A stretch of 64,000 nt of DNA from Membranipora membranacea (lineage: Eukaryota; Bryozoa; Gymnolaemata; Cheilostomatida; Membraniporidae), in assembly GCA_914767715.1 (NCBI GenBank), contig OU612072.1, forward strand, positions 1,674,001 through 1,738,000, read 5' to 3'. Below are positions 25,527-38,100 of the stretch, piece after piece. The notes beneath the pieces were generated by a model. That model did not search any database, had not been told where the DNA came from, and worked only from the letters and a program-made list of their open reading frames with translations. Numbering within the stretch: position 1 is the first letter of the stretch; each line of letters opens with the position of its first letter. Made by a program: the position numbers and the translations under genes.

Positions 25527-28500
25527 TATATTATTATTATATTATTATTATTAGGCAAATCCATAGACCTACTAATAATAATAATAATTATTATTATTAG
25601 TAAGTCTATGGGCAAATCCAAAACTTCCATGAGTCATTGTAAAAAGGGAAAACTACATTCATGTACATAGTTCAGCTGAGTCTAAGAATGTTAGATGATT
25701 GAATGCAATCACTTTCAGGTTTATACTCTCGAATCACTTATAGAATCACAGCCGCAATGATCATTGCGTCAATTCAACAACGACATTGCCCCCAAAAATG
25801 TTGATGTGTGCAATAAATACTGGGCCATTTTGTAAATAAAGACCAGACCAAACAATACAAACTCAACTGATATTCACACTAACTTAGTTCACACTAGTCT
25901 AAATGACTTAGACATCAAATCAGTTAGAGCAGGGAGTTTGGGACAGCCTGTCTTAAACACCCTGGTTGGAGTGAGTGGAGTTGGAGTATAAAGGACTGAT
26001 AACACTAACGCCACTCGATATGGTGTCTGAGCACTTAGACTAAGTCCACAATAACTCGATATGGTGTCTGAGCACTTAGACTAAGTCCACAATAAATCAG
26101 ACAGTGTGATCACATATAAAGTGTTCAAATAAATTCTGTGCATTGTTGATAATCCTGTATTCACCTTCATAGAAAAACCCGGGTGCCTTAACGATCTGAC
26201 TAAAAACTGAAACAGAGGTAAGTAAGATTTGAGGATTTTTTTTATTAAGATAAGAAGACAACTCAAGGAGTGTGCACCAGGTTTGCTTATAGAACTTAGA
26301 GACAAGGGTACGAGATAAATCGGTGAAATCAAGGAGTTAAATAATTGAATGATTCGTCAGTGAAATCAGGCCTATCTTTTCTGTTGACAAACAAACAACG
26401 CTGAGTTTAATTAGACTAGTAAATTTATGTGATTTAAGTACTTTCTGATTTTGTAAGGATGTATCAACCTATTCGACGAGTAAGGGTTGTGTGTGATGTA
26501 TTCTCTCTTATTAAGTACAGTGAAGTGACTATCCCTTCAAAAGTTTTATAGCAACAGAATAATTAAAACACTTTGCCACTGATAATTTTATCATTCCAGC
26601 CAATCTCCGGTATAAATCACCAGATATAATCAATCATTGATTTAATCACTTTCTGAATATATAATCTTGGAATTAGTAATGGATTTTCACCACAGAGGTG
26701 TGTTGGGAAGGTTATGCAACACAACAAGAGTCTCGTTCATGCTGATAATTTACAAGAAATCAAGATGGGAATTGCATTGTAGAATACTACCCAATTTTTG
26801 TTATGCCTGATGCCATGCTATGATTACTCATCATTATTATAATATCTATACTTACGGCGATGCTATCCACAGAGCTTGACATACGACTTATAGCGGCAGG
26901 TGCTGTGACCGTAGATGGAGGCGTGTCTGATGCTGTATTAAGTGAGTTCTGAGATCGAGATAGAAAAGAGGGCAGTGCTAATAATTCTCCCTCAGGTGAC
27001 TGATGGTGCGCTTCCCATATGTGTCTGAGCTGCTGAAAATCTGAACTACTCGTCCTGCAGATAAAATACAAAAAAATTAATGACCGAGAAAACAAAGATA
27101 GTTAATTAGCTGAACGCTTAATGAAATACTTGCAGAGATAATTTCTTAGCTTTGATGGAATCTTGTGACTTCAGCAACTCTTTTCTCAGCTGATTTATCT
27201 GCATTTATTGGAGTACATATCCACTCTGAGCTCTAACCATTTCGGTATTATGAGATAACAGCCTATGAGGTCAGATCACACATGTCACAACACCATAGAG
27301 AACAGACTATACGCTCTAAGTGACATCTTTGTTAGGTCTTACATGACTGCCTCACTTACTTAGTGAGGGAAACAATCCAATAACTTATAAATATTGAAGT
27401 TGTCCTCTTTTGAACAATTTGCATAGCATGGCAATTGCTAACAGCTTAGCAATGACATTACATGCATAGCGACCATCAATAGTTTGTAAAGTCACAAACC
27501 TTTCTAAAGCTCCGGGTTTTGGAATATCACCGCTGTTACTTCTGATATGACGAGGAGATTTTGGACGTTTAGGATCTTTAGCTCTTTGTTTCACAACATC
27601 ATTGCTACTCATATCACCATCAATATCAAACTCTGACTGACTCTGCAATATATTCAACTCCGAGTCTATTGTCTATTATTGTACCCCACCAATAGTAAAT
27701 TTGTTTAAGCTTTGATGTTTGCCATCAAGCTGCCATGGCCCAATAGATATAAATGAATATAAAAATAAGTATATGGATACCCAGTGACGATGCAAACCAT
27801 TAGGGGCAGCTGGAGTGTTTCTGGGCGTTTGAAGCCCCATCGCAGTGAAAAGCATCGAATACCAGTCTTCATGGGGCCGATAGATATGTGCCTCTTTCTC
27901 GCCATTCATCAACCAAAACAGTTAAGAGGAGTTTAGAACTGACTTTTCTCATCACTGAAATTGAGTTTGTAGAACACAAAACCACTCACATATGTTACCA
28001 ATATAATATTGAGATGTTTATTTTCAATGTAACTTACAGAAGTTTCCCAGCTGAATGGGCCAGAGTGTTCATCTTGCCAAGTTTCTCCCTGCAAACAAGC
28101 GATAGAATTAAGAATCACACTAATGTGTGGCAATCACTAATTAGTGAGTGATCAGAACTACAATTATATTGGTATAGTGCAGCTGCAGACAGTAAATTAA
28201 GCAAATTTGTTCTCATCAATATGTGAAATCTTAAGTATGGTAGTATGAGCACAGGTGTGAAAATTTGGGTGTCTCACTAAGAGTAAGAGCTCTTTGATTA
28301 CTGCAATATCTCTCCTTTTGTAGACTGAAATTCAGTAGAAGTAATAGCAAAGTACACATGGTATGACATAGATACTAATCTCACAAATACCATATGTCTG
28401 TCCGCCTGTATTGAGCGGGCATCAAAATGTGCATCGGTGTGTTATTCTGGTAATTGCATGTATCACAAACATTAATTAGTATTGTCAGATCTGGGTGAAC

Positions 28501-28953
28501 TCTTATAACATTTCATACACTATCTCTAAATAATGCAGAGATATACTTGACGCAATTAAATATATCAGAATCATGATAGAAATGAGTTTCATTCATTTGG
28601 AGCTACTAACAGGCCTAATATAGTCCAGGGTTTGTGTTCTCTAAATCTCCTTACTAACAACTTACTTCATCATCATCCACAACTTTCTGTCCAGATTTAA
28701 TTTTGAGAACAGGAAACATATCAGGTAGAGATTCATCAGTACCTTCACCATATTTTTGCCTGATATGTGGAGCTATAAAGTGTTCATCTAACAAGGCATC
28801 CTGATCCTCTTGAGGCAAACTATTCCACTGATCACCAAGCAGGGAAGAAAAGTTCTTCTTTTCAGTTACTATGCTTTTGCAAAAAAAGTTCAGTGAACTG
28901 AAGTAGTCATTCACAACTTGTTCCATATCCATGTTGTTCTCAAGCTGTGTCAT
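23698..28953 (-). CDS. C1orf198-like protein (DUF4706 family)
   Basis: Well-defined minus-strand exons: 28953-28666, 28088-28038, 27198-27130, 25393-25282, 24916-24824 and 24080-23698. Less certain: about 27897-27781, about 27640-27500 and about 27054-26856. Exon 1 has YFSSLNFFCKSIVTEK and QWNSLPQEDQDALLDE, which align with the N-terminus of human C1orf198, and ends in GQKVVDDDE. Exon 2 is GETWQDEHSGPFSWETS, nearly the same as the family's signature block. The middle is low-complexity, with a short coiled coil (LRKELLKSQDSIKAKK). The last exons are Pro/Lys-rich (KPKPAPLTSPVQQKK). The function of this family is not established. The last exon either reads through to TAG 23700-23698 or uses a GTAATA donor after GAQQ; the nearby polyadenylation signal favours read-through. 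It is head to head with C1D. Confidence 0.85.
25483..25556. repeat. (ATT)n microsatellite
   Basis: An ATT trinucleotide run with a few interruptions, in an intron of the C1orf198-like gene. Its translated frames are poly-isoleucine or poly-leucine and are not genes. Confidence 0.9.
25562..25610. repeat. 49-bp near-perfect palindrome with 8-bp direct repeats
   Basis: The arms are CATAGACCTACTAATAATAA on the left and, read from the other strand, CATAGACTTACTAATAATAA, so they differ by one base. The whole is flanked by GGCAAATC at 25554-25561 and 25611-25618, as a target-site duplication would be. It adjoins the ATT microsatellite, and the centre of the palindrome is itself ATT/AAT-rich, so the microsatellite may have grown from the element or the insertion may have targeted it. 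Confidence 0.75.
26013..26094. repeat. Tandem duplication, 41-bp unit, two copies
   Basis: Two adjacent and essentially identical copies begin ACTCGATATGGTGTCTGAGC. They lie in an intron of the C1orf198-like gene. The identity of the copies points to a recent duplication. Confidence 0.9.
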
Positions 28954-29281
28954 GATACTTTAAAGAAATGATAAATGGCCAATTGCCAGTTTATTTATGG
29001 AAAGAACACCTAGAAGTGCAGTTGCCACTGTGCAGATTATTCCAAGATTGATTTGCAAAACAGGAAGTGGAATCTAATAAGGTCACAATGAGATCTTCCA
29101 AGAATTGTAATGATGCTATTAAAGCAAAACAATGAGGAGATCATTATTTGCTGAGTCAATTTCCAACACATTTTACTGTGGCCAATATAATTAAGCAACA
29201 GGTTAATTTTTTGCTAGATTGAGAACTACAACTCTTAGCTTGCATCTGTGCTTATCTAAGCTTATTAAAAATTTTGTCAGC
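28954..29281. promoter_or_regulatory. Probable shared promoter of the C1orf198-like gene and C1D
   Basis: The start codons of the two divergent genes are only 328 bp apart, so both 5' untranslated regions and any promoter must fit in this space. No clear TATA box is evident. That both genes share control is an inference from the spacing. Confidence 0.5.
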
Positions 29282-32200
29282 ATGACTTCCAAGGAACCAA
29301 GCAAGTTCTCTAACAACATTGATGAGCTCTCTCCATGTCTCAATACACTAGATGATTCAATCAAGGATGCTACTGAGGCTATGCAATTCCTATTCAACAA
29401 TCCTAAGGCAAAGATGACCGATAGAGTGAGTTCAGTATGAGGATTATTGTACTAATTAATATCTTCTACCCACTACTTTTACTCATGGCCATCGATAGAT
29501 AGTGACAGTCACTATGTGACTATAGTCATTACATTTACTCATTAAATTCAGTTTTTCTTATTGGTGTCAAGGATTTACCCTGTTATTCCTTGCTGATATC
29601 TATAAAAAGGTTTTGCCTGCACACAAGCACTTTCTAGTTTCTCAAATTTGTCAGGGAGAATTTTAGATTGAACAGGACAGAGTGAGAGTGGTCTTGACTG
29701 GAATGGACTGGTCTGGTGGTAGGAGGATTGCTAATGATGATTTTTGTGTCATAAACCTTTTGCTTTGAGTTATTAAGGACTTAGTGTCTACTTCTATACA
29801 CGTGTAACTCTAGAGGCATATGGATTAGTTGTTATCTGAATACACCATCACTGATGCTGTGTAAAATCATCTATTCCATTGAACTTAAGTAGGAATTAGA
29901 ATAATCATGTTCGATACCATCTTAGATTAATTGAGATCATATATCATTGTAGTATGTAAACATTAACAAATATTATACAATACCCCATCTGATGTTAATG
30001 TTTATGTTTAATTGACAGGTTTCTAAACTTCACAAGGCAAAAATGGAAATAGTTTCTATGTACTGCACAAACTCGATGTTTTGGGGTGAGTGGTCGCTAT
30101 AAGTAAAGTAGTTTATTGCGCCTAAATTTGGAGAACTTAACATGCTGCAGGCAAAATAGAGGCCTGCTAGCTCCAGGATCTCATTCATGCGGGACCTCGG
30201 AACTATACAAGATATAATTTGCTTGCTAGCCATTGCTGTGTATGAGCCAGTAGCGCGCCAGCAACATGATGAAGACGCACTGAAAAAATGTTTTACAAGG
30301 TTGCACTCTGAGAAATAACAATAATGTATGGTGTGGATTCTGTAGTATACCTAAAGACTCAGGGGGTGAATGTGACAGAACATCCCATCACTAAAGAGCT
30401 GGATCGAGTGAAAGCATTACTCAGGAGGCTCAAAGAGATAGAAGATAAAAAATTAGCACCAAAAATCAACACTGATGCAAGCAAGAGGGTAAGGCAACTG
30501 AGATGTTGTGATATAAAGTTGTAGTTCGAGTAAGAGTTTAGTATAGTTGTGGCGCTTCTAAGCAGGGAGGGTGGGATATACCCACCCTCCCACCCTCCCT
30601 CCCACCCTCCCTGCTCCCTCCCACCCACCCTGCTCCCTCCCTGTTCTAAGTAGTTAAAATAGTTTGCAGAGATTGAGTTGTCCTCTCCCTGATGTTAAGG
30701 AGACAACTATGAAATAAATGGAAACAACATAGCCTATTTCATTGTTATTGAGATTTATTTATTGTTGTGTGTAAATGGTGTAAACTTCGTCACCAACATG
30801 TCGTGTCGTTATGTCAATGGACATCTGATGTCATTAATCAAGATATGTGTGACTTTATATACCGGAAATATCATTCTTATACACAATTATTGTGTTGTAT
30901 CACCACCTATAATCCAATTCTGTCTGGTGTGTATATAATATGTATTATTCTGTGTAATATTACAGGTAATGAGGAACGCTCTGTGGACAGCAGCTCAGAA
31001 ACGTAAACCTGACGATAAGACAGGGGAGGGTGACGCTGCCGGCAGTGATACAAGATACGAGATCACCGACAGTGAGTATTATCACTGTGTATACGTGGGT
31101 ATCACAGAGTACTATCACAGTATGTATACGTGTATTATATACTGTGTATACACTGATAGTACTACCACCATGTATACATGGGTACTAGAATTATTGCTGT
31201 GGGTACTGTGGCATGCATCTCTCCTCTAACAGAGAAGAGTGCTGCAGTTTTCAAGACCTATGTTCTATCATTGAATTCCCTAGGTTTAAAATTGTTTATA
31301 TGGGAAACTAGTACTGGACACTGTCGGGTATTTAACTTACATTTATTGGAGTAGAAGTGTTCGTATCTCCTTAGGTATGTCGGTATGTAAGTGTCTCTAG
31401 CCTCTTCTTCTCCAGTCCACACTTATTGTAATCCCCCCTCTCTCGCTCTCTCGATATATCTTTCACCTGCTGTCTGAATCTCTTATTCTAATATCCGGTT
31501 CCACCACAAACACTACTGGTCAGGTGATGATCTGTCGCCGAGTGACCTCACATCAGGATATCTGTTATCAGCTGATCTAATACTAGATCCGTCAAACTAA
31601 CTTACAATAAAAAATAGTCAATTCATGATAATTATTATATCTCTGATCATGTGCTTAGATAGGACAGGACAGGAGTCTCCATCAACCAGAGTAATCATCA
31701 CATCAGTTTGTGATGTCTGAGCCCGCCGAACGATGTATGAGGAGCTATGTATGAGGGTACTCTTGTCTCCCCATGTTGGCAGCGGTGATGAAGTTTCAAG
31801 TGTTTAAGAGATGATTTTTTTGCTATTTTCACTCATTCATCAATGAATGGGAAAAATTGGTGCCTGGTCAGATATATTTACGTAAAAAAAGGCGTTCCAT
31901 ATGATAAAAAGGGAAGTGGTGGCCAATGTCACTGTCACCTCTCTGACTGACACTTTGTGGAAATTTTGCCTCGCTATCATATGTCGGCGTGTTTTTTCTG
32001 GTAAACATAATGTCACTCATTTAGTGGACATTCCAATGTCAGGAATTATTGCATGTTTGAAATAAAGATATTGTCTGTTTTCAAACAGATCCACCCATAT
32101 AATACGTATAATATAATTGGTATCATCAACATTAATCAAGTATGCGGTTGCCGCTTTAAAATCAAATAGTTTGTAATAAGTTCGTAAAAGCAAATATTTC

Positions 32201-32812
32201 TAATAACAGGTATATCAAGGTAGATTTTATGCAGCTGCTTCTATAACTTTTCTTTGTTATAATATGCTAAGCCTGATTGAAGAGATTTTTAATGTACCAT
32301 CTTTACCATCTCAGATATTGACCTTCCGTTCGAGAAATGAAACGAATTTCAAAACGAGAAATTAATTGACCCCTCCCCTCGTCAAAAAATGAATTGACGC
32401 GGGTTAACAATGCTGTGTAGTATTCACTTCATGACTCCATATAAAGTCGTGTCATGTAACAATTAATTTTTCTGGTAGTTTTAATTGAAAGTCCTCAGTC
32501 TAAGTTTCATATCGCAGAAGAAACTCTTGCCTTAACTCTGCCAGGAGGTTATTCTTCAACTCTGCTACGAATCAAAGATATAACGATAAATTATGTTAAT
32601 TTCATGGACTGTATGTTGTATACCATGATATACCCTATACAGTGCCGTTATCTATACTTATAGGGATAACAGGAGAGATGACTGCTGTAAGCAAAGAAAC
32701 ATCCACAACAACAGCAGGTTCTTCTGTTGTTAAAGCTGAGAAACTCTCACCTAAACAGTCAGCTAAACGAACATCGGGAGGCCCGAGTAAGAAGAAAAAG
32801 AAGAAACACTAG
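29282..32812 (+). CDS. C1D: C1D nuclear exosome cofactor
   Basis: The five exons 29282-29425, 30019-30085, 30346-30488, 30966-31071 and 32664-32812 join in phase to 202 residues. The family core spans residues about 10-125: a helical Sas10/C1D domain, then CTNSMFWVYLKTQGVN across the exon 2/3 junction, EHPITKELDRVK, and RNALW in exon 4. The NSMFWVYL.TQGVN block is essentially the same as in human C1D. C1D (Lrp1/Rrp47) binds the exosome nuclease Rrp6 and RNA in 3' processing of rRNA, and is also reported as a nuclear co-repressor and DNA-PK activator. The tail beyond residue 130 is about 60 residues longer than in human C1D (141 aa). It is Thr/Ser-rich and ends in a Lys run (SKKKKKKH), a likely nucleolar or RNA-binding tail. 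Confidence 0.94.
30563..30643. repeat. GC-rich inverted-repeat element with 7-bp direct repeats in C1D intron 3
   Basis: The 81-bp stretch starts CAGGGAGGGTGGGATA and ends CCCTCCCTG. It is flanked by TTCTAAG on both sides (30556-30562 and 30644-30650). The first 27 bp form a hairpin (GGGAGGGTGGG against CCCACCCTCCC), and the rest is an expanded CCCTCC-type repeat. It shares its arm with the element at 44171-44202. The C-rich runs mean the opposite strand could fold into a G-quadruplex. Confidence 0.75.
31910..32552. repeat. Diverged duplicate, copy 1 (in C1D intron 4)
   Basis: About 640 bp match the stretch at 34497-35147 in the same orientation with substitutions and small indels. Shared blocks include GCATGTTTGAAATAAAGATA, GTCTGTTTTCAAACAGATCC and TGCGGTTGCCGCTTTAAAAT. 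It has no coding content. It could be a dispersed repeat family or a local segmental duplication. Confidence 0.85.
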
Positions 32813-33103
32813 CTCTCATTCATTGCTAAATAGTAAATACATCGATAAGTTTTCCTCCGCATTTTCCAGAAACATATTCAGAAGGTCTCACTTAGATTGT
32901 TATTATTATATATAATATCTCAATGGTCTCTACTGTCAATATCAAGGTGAATATCTAGTATTCCCCGTGTGTTACAATGCTGATCAAAATAACTGAAATG
33001 GAAGACATATAGATGACAACTCCCGGATTAGATTGTCATTGTTAATATTGATTAATTTTATCTTGTCTCCGCTTGCTACCAACTGCCCACTGAGTTTTTT
33101 GCT

Positions 33104-33120
33104 AATAAATTAGAAATAAA
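33104..33120 (+). terminator. Polyadenylation signals of C1D
   Basis: Two AATAAA hexamers (33104-33109 and 33115-33120) lie about 300 bp after the C1D stop codon on the same strand. Confidence 0.5.
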
Positions 33121-33710
33121 AATTGTACCATAGTGGAAAATACACTGAGAAGACAACACAGGGTGTTAAATTTTTTTTTTCATATCGTGTAATTATACTC
33201 ATAAATTATCTTACTCAAATATAATGATATAAGCTGGTAAAGGGCTAAAGGCTGGTATCTGGTTGCTGAAGTACACTGTACCTGCCTGTCTATATTATAT
33301 GCAAAAACTGCAATGCCATAAAACTAATAAGAATAAGAGGCCCTGGTTTTGCTTTCATATTTGAACTCTTTGTAGCTTGGCTTGACAAAGTTTTTTTGCG
33401 AATAGTGGTTGCGAATTGTCTTCTTTTTTTACTAATAACTGCAAGTAAGTAAACTGAATGTAAATTTAGAGTCTGGGTAGTTTTTTAAAGTGAGGCAATC
33501 TCAAAATGATGTCGAAGATCCAGACAAGGAGATTAAGTACATGGGTTTCTAAATGAGCTATCTTCAAGTGCAAAAGATGGATTATAATCCCGGAACTCTG
33601 ACCGGTTTTGTCATGATTTGGCATATTGTGTCGAATCTAAACATTGGAAGGTTACCATAGCAAAATCAAAGACCACTTTGACAAAATAACCAAAATAGCT
33701 ATAATCTCCC

Positions 33711-33832
33711 GTATGTGGCCTGGTTTGTATACGTATGTGGCCTGGTTTGTATACGTGAGGTAATGGTACAACACTAGCCGAATTGGCCTGGTTTGTATAC
33801 GTGAGGTAATGGTACAACACTAGCCGAATTGG
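33711..33832. repeat. Tandem repeat, 46-bp unit plus a 22-bp sub-repeat
   Basis: A 46-bp unit beginning GGCCTGGTTTGTATACGTGA occurs twice (from 33739 and from 33785). A shorter 22-bp unit containing GTGGCCTGGTTTGTATAC precedes it at 33711. The copies are nearly identical, so the expansion is recent. Confidence 0.85.
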
Positions 33833-34465
33833 TCTCAAATGACACCATTGATTTCAGACTTGTAATAATAGATTATAATATACAGCTGCTATTTGAGTGC
33901 TGGTGTCACAGCTCCTGTTCCGTGATTGGACAGTTAACACAAGGTGACATTGTGTCGTTTGCGATAATCCGCCATTAATCCTCTATTCAAATCTATGATC
34001 CTTCTAGCCACAAAAATAATAGCTGATTACATCCAGCGCAGCTTTTGGTGCAATGATATCCTTATGTTATATGTATGAACTCCTAACATGGAAATGTTTT
34101 CATCGCAGGTTTGTTCGCTCTAGTTATTATAGACCCCAAACACCAATATTATAGAGAAAATAACCTGCGTAACAAACATGCAAAGAATGCGGGCATAGGG
34201 CATGTCAGACTACTACAGGCACATTTGATTGCTTCTTATTGTTCTCTCACGCCAATTAAATAGTCACCAATCTACCCACCAGCTGCACTATACCTGACAA
34301 TGATGGGCAAACCGCAGTAATAATACTGACAGACATGTATTCTATTGGGGCTATGGGAGCCGGGTCTTGGCTGTCTCTGGAATGATCACACCCATACGTT
34401 GATATAAGTGTACTTAGCATGTGGTTTTCAGCTCATTCAGGGTCATTAAATGATGAGTTCTCCTC

Positions 34466-35184
34466 GGTAAGATATCATTCAGGCTCTTTGGAAAATATTT
34501 GGTGGCTAATGTCGCTGTCACCTCTGACTGACGCTTTGTGGGAAGATTGCCTCACTATCATATGTCTGCATGTTTTTTCATTAATGGACATTCCGATGTC
34601 AGAAATATTGCATGTTTGAAATAAAGATATTGTCTGTTTTCAAACAGATCCACCCATATAATACTATAATATAATACTATAATATAATACTATAATATAA
34701 TACGTATAATATAATACTATAATATAACTGGTATTATCAACATTAATCAGATATGCGGTTGCCGCTTTAAAATCAAATAGTTTGTAATTTGTGAATAAAA
34801 GCAAATATCTCTGATAACAGGTATAAAAGCTTCAATTTAACATTTTTTATGCAGCTGCTTCTATAACTTTTCTTTGTCATAATAAGCTAAGCCTGATTCA
34901 GGAGATTTTTAATGTACCACTCCTGGGTTTACCATCACAGATATTGACTTTCCGTTCGAGAAATTGACCCCTCTCCTCGTCAAAGAATGTATTGACGCAA
35001 GTTAACAATGTTGTGTACTAATCACTTCATGGCTCCCTGTAATGTCGTGTCGTGTAACAATTAATTCTTCTGGTAGTTTTAATTGAAAGTCCTCAGTCTA
35101 AGTTTCATATCGCAGAAGATTAAACCAAGCAACTCTTGCCTTAACTCTGGTAAGATATCATTGAGGCTCTTTGGAAAATATTTG
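34466..35184. repeat. Diverged duplicate, copy 2, with flanking 36-bp direct repeats
   Basis: This is the second copy of the 31910-32552 sequence. It is bounded by a 36-bp direct repeat (34466-34501 and 35149-35184, starting GGTAAGATATCATT) that differs by one base. Copy 1 does not show this flank. Inside, a 13-bp AT-rich unit (ATACTATAATATA) has expanded to about five copies at 34659-34729, where copy 1 has about one. Confidence 0.8.
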
Positions 35185-38100
35185 TTGTATAATCAATTTC
35201 TAGCTGAGACCAAAAAGACCTTCAAGACCTTGCCCCCCATACACCTTTGAGTGAATTTACTCTTTGGCCCTTCTTCACCGTCTGACCATGATACTGGTGG
35301 TCACTGCACTCGTTGGATCAAATAAATAATCTTTAAATATTTAATAACTTCATTTCCATTGATTTTAATGGCCAAGGTTTCAACTTGAATAAACCTGGCC
35401 CAGCTACACCCCTGTGAACGAGTCCAGTAAAAGAAGAGCATTAGAGCTGTTTATCACTTAAGTATATTCTGTTGATCACACAGCCGAGTCACAACATATT
35501 GCGTCATGACCTTTTTATGTAAGTAAGAGCCTCGTTTATATATCAGCAACGTCAATCTGATCTATGTATGGAATTTCAAAAGATTGGATTCAGACTATTT
35601 CGATATCATTGACACGGTCACTATATCACTTGTTGGTAACATATAGACTTTTTCTAGGATTTATTAATTACTGAAGCCTCACAATTCAAAGCTATTATTA
35701 TGCTAATAACACTGTGAGTACTGTAGGAACAAAATTATCTTTCTTTTCTTTTGGAAATATCTAGAATGGAATAATTTTGCAAAGCGAAATTTATCGTAAT
35801 TAAACATTTATTATTACTTGTTATTGATATCCAATGTACTGAGTGCTGGCGAGAGAGCTGTCAGTGAACGATATGACTACCTCCATATTCATATGTTATT
35901 GAACTCAGTAGTTAGCTCTTGATTGGTTTAATCAAGGATTTCTCTTGAAATCCTTGGTGATATATCGCTTTTTAAAACTTTTTAATATTGTATTGGTGAT
36001 TATGTCTAATAGTTATTTTCACAGTTTAAACCTCCCAAATATTTGACGTTGAGTCGCAGTGACCTCTGGAAGTTCATTTTGGGGCAAAAAGTGCCCTTTT
36101 TAAATTGTGCTCTCTGCGCCTTGTTTTTGAGGTATTTGATTAGTTTATGCTTTCACCATATAGAGGAGGCATGGCACTAGCTGGAGGAGTGATATTTTGG
36201 TGAAACTTTATGATTTTAGGCCTCCTGTCTTCGTGACTTATAATTGATTTTTGCAATAGTAATAGGGCCATTTCTGACCCCTCATTACATGCGACCCCAA
36301 TAATGAAGAAACTAAAATTTCCAATTCACTATACCATTTTGGTCTTGTACTGTCACTTCAATCAATAATCTTACCAGCTTACAGATCCTGGTTGTCACAA
36401 CTGTAACAGATAATAACCCAAATTTTAACTAATTTAGGGCAAAATTTTCCAGCCAAAAATCAGAAATTCAGAAAGATGTCAGTCAAATTTGTTGTCAGCA
36501 TGATGAACAACAGGAGATTGTCTAGGTTTTGATCGAAGCGATTGTTGATTATGGCTTTACATCTTGAGATATTTGGATTTTTGTGGCTAAACCAGCTTTA
36601 TTTGGTCCAAAACATGCACTTTTTTCCAGCCAAAAAACTGAAAATAGGTTAAACAACATGTTATACACACTAGCTTCCATTAAACTAGAGAGAATTTCCG
36701 AGGTTTTGATCTTGGCGTTTGATGATAAATTCAGTAGTAGAGAAGTTATGAGCATAAACATTTCTCTTTCCATGTTAAACAATCACCCAAAAAAGGTGAT
36801 CCATTGTTGTACACAATGTGCTTTGCATGTAATACTGCTTAGATTTTCATAACGCTTTTGCATAACGTAATTTACTGCATCATTTTGCCCATTGCTGCCT
36901 ATATGTATTCAATGTATTTTAGTTAATGTACAATTAATCAAGTCAGGTTCGAAAAAATTTACAATATTAAACACAAGCCAGACTACTAGCAACGTGTCAG
37001 TGAAGGAATTTTTGAAATGGGACAAGTAGTTCCTGAGAAACTGAAAAGGCGATATATCACGTTAATATGTGATAAATATTGATGTTGCATAAGGATTTTT
37101 ATATAAGTCAAATATAAAACCGCCGGCAGAATGCAATTAAACGGCTTGGCCTAGATGTTTATAACTTTAGTTAAACATTCTTGTTGGAGTAATCTTTCTG
37201 ACGTAGTTTTTTTCTCCGTCTTTTTGTCATATTTATACCATTTGACGTAATTTCAAGAGACATGGTATGTGACTAAAATAAGCATACATGGCTATTGCGG
37301 GCCTGGGAGGTAGTGAACTATCAGTGTTTGTTTTACTTTCCAGTTATTAATTTTTTCTTCTTTTCAATTACCGTTTTAATTGAGAATATAGATGCTGTTG
37401 TTTTTCTCTGCTCCCTAAGCTAATGCCTTCTGTGTAGATTAATGAGAAGGGCCCCAACCACTAACCCCCCCCCCCCTCAATACACAATAGAATCACAGGA
37501 CCCCCAAACTGATGCATCCGTTTCTCAAAGATTAGAAAACTGATTCTTTTAAAAGTGATTTGGGTGTTCCTGGAAGTTTTACATGCTTCTAATCACATCT
37601 GTTTTTATCCCTAATCAAACAAGTATTTCCTACCCTGTATTTCCAGTACTGTTTTATATCAAAAAAGAAATGACAGATGTACCTATTTTGTATCATTGGA
37701 ATGGTCCGAATACTGTGAGAAGTAATAAATAGTGAGTTAGTGAGTACCATAGACCTGCCAAAAATTATTAAAATTTTTAGGTTAAAAAATTTGTGGGATC
37801 CTGATGGGGTCTTCCCAGGGTTTATCTCCCCTGCATAAAATGAAAGCAGAAGTACAGAGAAGATTATGGGTATGGGTATGGCGTATCGCCAACAAAAGAA
37901 GAGAGCTAGGATCCATAATGCTTTATACTACTAGATCATTGAGTCTTGAGATTGTATACCATTTCTAAGCTACCTGCCTCCACTGCAGACTTGGAGCCTA
38001 AGGTTGAGGCGCTCTTCACAATTATATGTGCCATGTGGTGACCCTGCACTTGTCATTTCTACTCTAACTAAATCAGTCATAAATACAGGATGCAATGGGA

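Noticed and set aside
25403-25670. Open frames rich in Ile or Leu
   Set aside because: They are translations of the ATT microsatellite.
36549-36852. Overlapping plus and minus frames of 77 and 89 residues
   Set aside because: They lie in an imperfect non-coding repeat, lack splice sites and match no family.
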